Part shown: piece after piece, positions 62,708 through 64,000 of the stretch
How the letters are laid out: every line of letters starts with the position of its first letter
Position numbering within the stretch: the first letter of the stretch is position 1
Origin: an uncultured Allobosea sp.
GTDB lineage: Bacteria; Pseudomonadota; Alphaproteobacteria; Rhizobiales; Beijerinckiaceae
Reading direction: 5' to 3'
NCBI RefSeq assembly: GCF_945956895.1
Contig: NZ_CAMFJF010000011.1
Coordinates: 1-64,000, forward strand
DNA length: 64,000 bases
The notes under the pieces: model-generated
Told to the model about the DNA's origin: nothing
The model's input: the letters and a program-made list of their open reading frames with translations, nothing else
Databases searched by the model: none
Made by a program: the position numbers and the translations under genes

Positions 62708-63607
62708 TCAGATCCTCCGGGTCGGGGCCTGGCCGAACAGCCCGTAGGGGCGGATCAGCAGCACGACCAGCATGACGATGTAGGGGGCGACGGCATCGAG
62801 CGAGGGCGCGAAATAGATCGCGAGCACGCGGGCGAGGCCGACGATGATCGCCGCCAGCGCCGCGCCCTCGATCTGGCCGAGCCCGCCGATGGCGGCGACC
62901 GCGAAGGCGAGCACCATGGTCTCGGCGCCGAGGCCGGGCGCGGCACCCGCCGTCGGCGTCGCCAGCGCGCCGCCGAGCGCCGCCAGGAAGACGCCGAGCG
63001 AGAAGGAGAGGATGAAGACGCGGTTGGTGTTGATGCCGATGCTCTGCGCCATCTCGCGGTCGGCGACAACAGCGGTGACGAGGCGCCCGATCCGGGTCTT
63101 GGTCAGCAGCACGCGCAGGCCCACGACCACCACGACCGCAAGCGCGATCAGCAGGAGCTGGTAGTTGAGATAAACGACGCCGCCGATCTGGGTCGAGCCG
63201 AGGAGCAGCATCGGCGTGTCCTCGGCCAGCGAGGAGACGCCGAAGACGATGCGCTGCAGGTCCTCCAGGATGAGGAACAGGCCGAAGGTGACGAGGATCT
63301 GGATGGCTTCGGACTTGCCGTAGGTCCAGCGCATCAGGCAGCTTTCGACCAGCGGGCCGAACAAGGCCGCGACGATCGCCGCGCTGAAGATCAACGCCGG
63401 GAAGGACAGCCAGGGATTGAGCCCCGCGCTGGCGATCCAAAGCCCGACCGAAGCGGCGACATAGGCGCCGATCGAGTAGAAGCTGCCATGCGCGACGTTG
63501 AGCACGCGCAGGACACTGAAGACGAGCGTCAGCCCGACCGCGACGAAGAAGATCAGCGCCGCGCTGGCCAGGCCATCGACGGCGAGCGGAATCAGGGTGT
63601 CGAGCAT
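62708..63607 (-). CDS. livH: Branched-chain amino acid-type ABC permease
   Basis: A 299-residue LivH-type permease with multiple helices. It contains LRVLNVAHGSFYSIGAYVAAS near residue 35 and GLGQIEGAALAAIIVGLARVL near 235. The ATG at 63607 (MLDTLIPLAVDGLASAAL) fits the family N terminus; the frame to 63718 is longer but includes linker sequence. It follows the binding-protein gene by 76 bases. Confidence 0.9.
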   Translation of the reverse strand: MLDTLIPLAVDGLASAALIFFVAVGLTLVFSVLRVLNVAHGSFYSIGAYVAASVGLWIASAGLNPWLSFPALIFSAAIVAALFGPLVESCLMRWTYGKSEAIQILVTFGLFLILEDLQRIVFGVSSLAEDTPMLLLGSTQIGGVVYLNYQLLLIALAVVVVVGLRVLLTKTRIGRLVTAVVADREMAQSIGINTNRVFILSFSLGVFLAALGGALATPTAGAAPGLGAETMVLAFAVAAIGGLGQIEGAALAAIIVGLARVLAIYFAPSLDAVAPYIVMLVVLLIRPYGLFGQAPTRRI

Positions 63608-63683
63608 GAACGGCACCTGGACAATGACGATGAGGAAATGAGCGGGAGGGCTTGAGGCTGCCCTCCCCGCGTGTGTCTCGTGC

Positions 63684-64000
63684 TTACTTGTAGCTGCCGG
63701 GCTTCGGCTGCGCAGCAAGGAAGGCTGGCGTCAGCGCACCCACCCACTTGATTGCGTCCTCGCCCTGCGGCGGCATCAACGCGTCGCCCTTGTAGCGGAC
63801 CATGCCGCCGATCACCGGAAACTTGTAATCGGCCGATTTCTGGGTGACGCCGACGATCTGGTCGACGAGGCCGTCATTGTCCTTGCGGGTCACGGTGGTG
63901 CCGGTCAGCGTCTTGACGGTGCTGCCGCGCATGGCGTCAGCGAGTTCGTCGCGGCTCGGCCATTTGCCGCCATTCTTCTTCAGCGCGGCCTCATAGGCGG
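63684..64000 (-). CDS. livK: Branched-chain amino acid-type ABC substrate-binding protein (C-terminal part)
   Basis: Partial gene running off the right edge. The visible 104 residues begin AYEAALKKNGGKWPSRDELADAM and end GDALMPPQGEDAIKWVGALTPAFLAAQPKPGSYK, typical of the C-terminal lobe of Liv-type binding proteins. It is the first gene of the Liv operon seen here. The ligand cannot be inferred from this part; the aromatic or amide-binding subfamily is as likely as branched-chain amino acids. Confidence 0.8.
   Translation of the reverse strand, partial: AYEAALKKNGGKWPSRDELADAMRGSTVKTLTGTTVTRKDNDGLVDQIVGVTQKSADYKFPVIGGMVRYKGDALMPPQGEDAIKWVGALTPAFLAAQPKPGSYK

Overview
The window is a high-GC chromosomal segment that looks like a Hyphomicrobiales (Rhizobiales) alphaproteobacterium, possibly Bosea-like. 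The inference rests on gene content: a NasS/NasT-controlled nitrate assimilation operon, a membrane-bound ferritin (MbfA) behind a textbook Irr box, a hypoxia-type cluster with FNR/FixK-like boxes, and many ABC importers. No rRNA, tRNA, CRISPR array, phage or insertion sequence was seen. The species assignment is inference only.

Region 1 (1-17.7 kb) is a stress/low-oxygen island. It holds a TetR regulator behind three copies of one operator, a decayed PHA synthase, two zinc alcohol dehydrogenases, an ABC membrane domain without its ATPase, a P-type Mg2+ ATPase, a tandem universal stress protein, an orphan MlaF-like ATPase, a GNAT acetyltransferase, phosphoketolase, MbfA plus cytochrome b561, a beta-CASP metallo-hydrolase and a host-attachment-type protein. 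Four intergenic regions carry TTGAT-N4-ATCAA-like palindromes, which suggests one FNR/FixK-type regulon. It would make acetyl phosphate by phosphoketolase, consume reductant through the dehydrogenases, and manage iron and magnesium.

Region 2 (17.7-30.5 kb, minus strand) is assimilatory nitrate reduction: nasT-nasS, then nrtA, an FAD reductase, nasA, nrtB, nrtD, nirA and an unusual Fe-S/CysJ-like reductase. Ahead of nrtA there is a sigma-54-type promoter and a leader containing two hexaloop hairpins with A at loop position 1 and G at position 4, followed by a T-run. These are the hallmarks of ANTAR (NasT) antitermination.

Region 3 (30.8-35.1 kb) has an acyl-CoA synthetase (NDP-forming) fused to a GNAT domain, and an MFS exporter.

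Region 4 (35.2-53.2 kb) is a catabolic island with two regulatory blocks. A GntR divergon controls two paralogous solute-binding proteins and an SDR on one side, and a mandelate-racemase-like enzyme, two permeases and two uncharacterised proteins on the other, but has no ATPase. A convergent operon starts with a LacI regulator and continues with a complete sugar ABC importer, an MGH1-like glycoside hydrolase, two tandem amidohydrolases and a Rieske protein. The two blocks probably share the MalK-type ATPase. This is the best candidate in the window for an undescribed pathway, perhaps for a glycoside with a cyclic, lactone or aromatic aglycone.

Region 5 (53.2-64 kb) has a cyclophilin, an acyl-CoA dehydrogenase-like protein whose usual catalytic Glu appears replaced, a polar amino-acid ABC importer with an extra dihydroxyphthalate-decarboxylase-like protein, a divergent MocR regulator, and a Liv-type ABC importer whose binding protein runs off the right edge.
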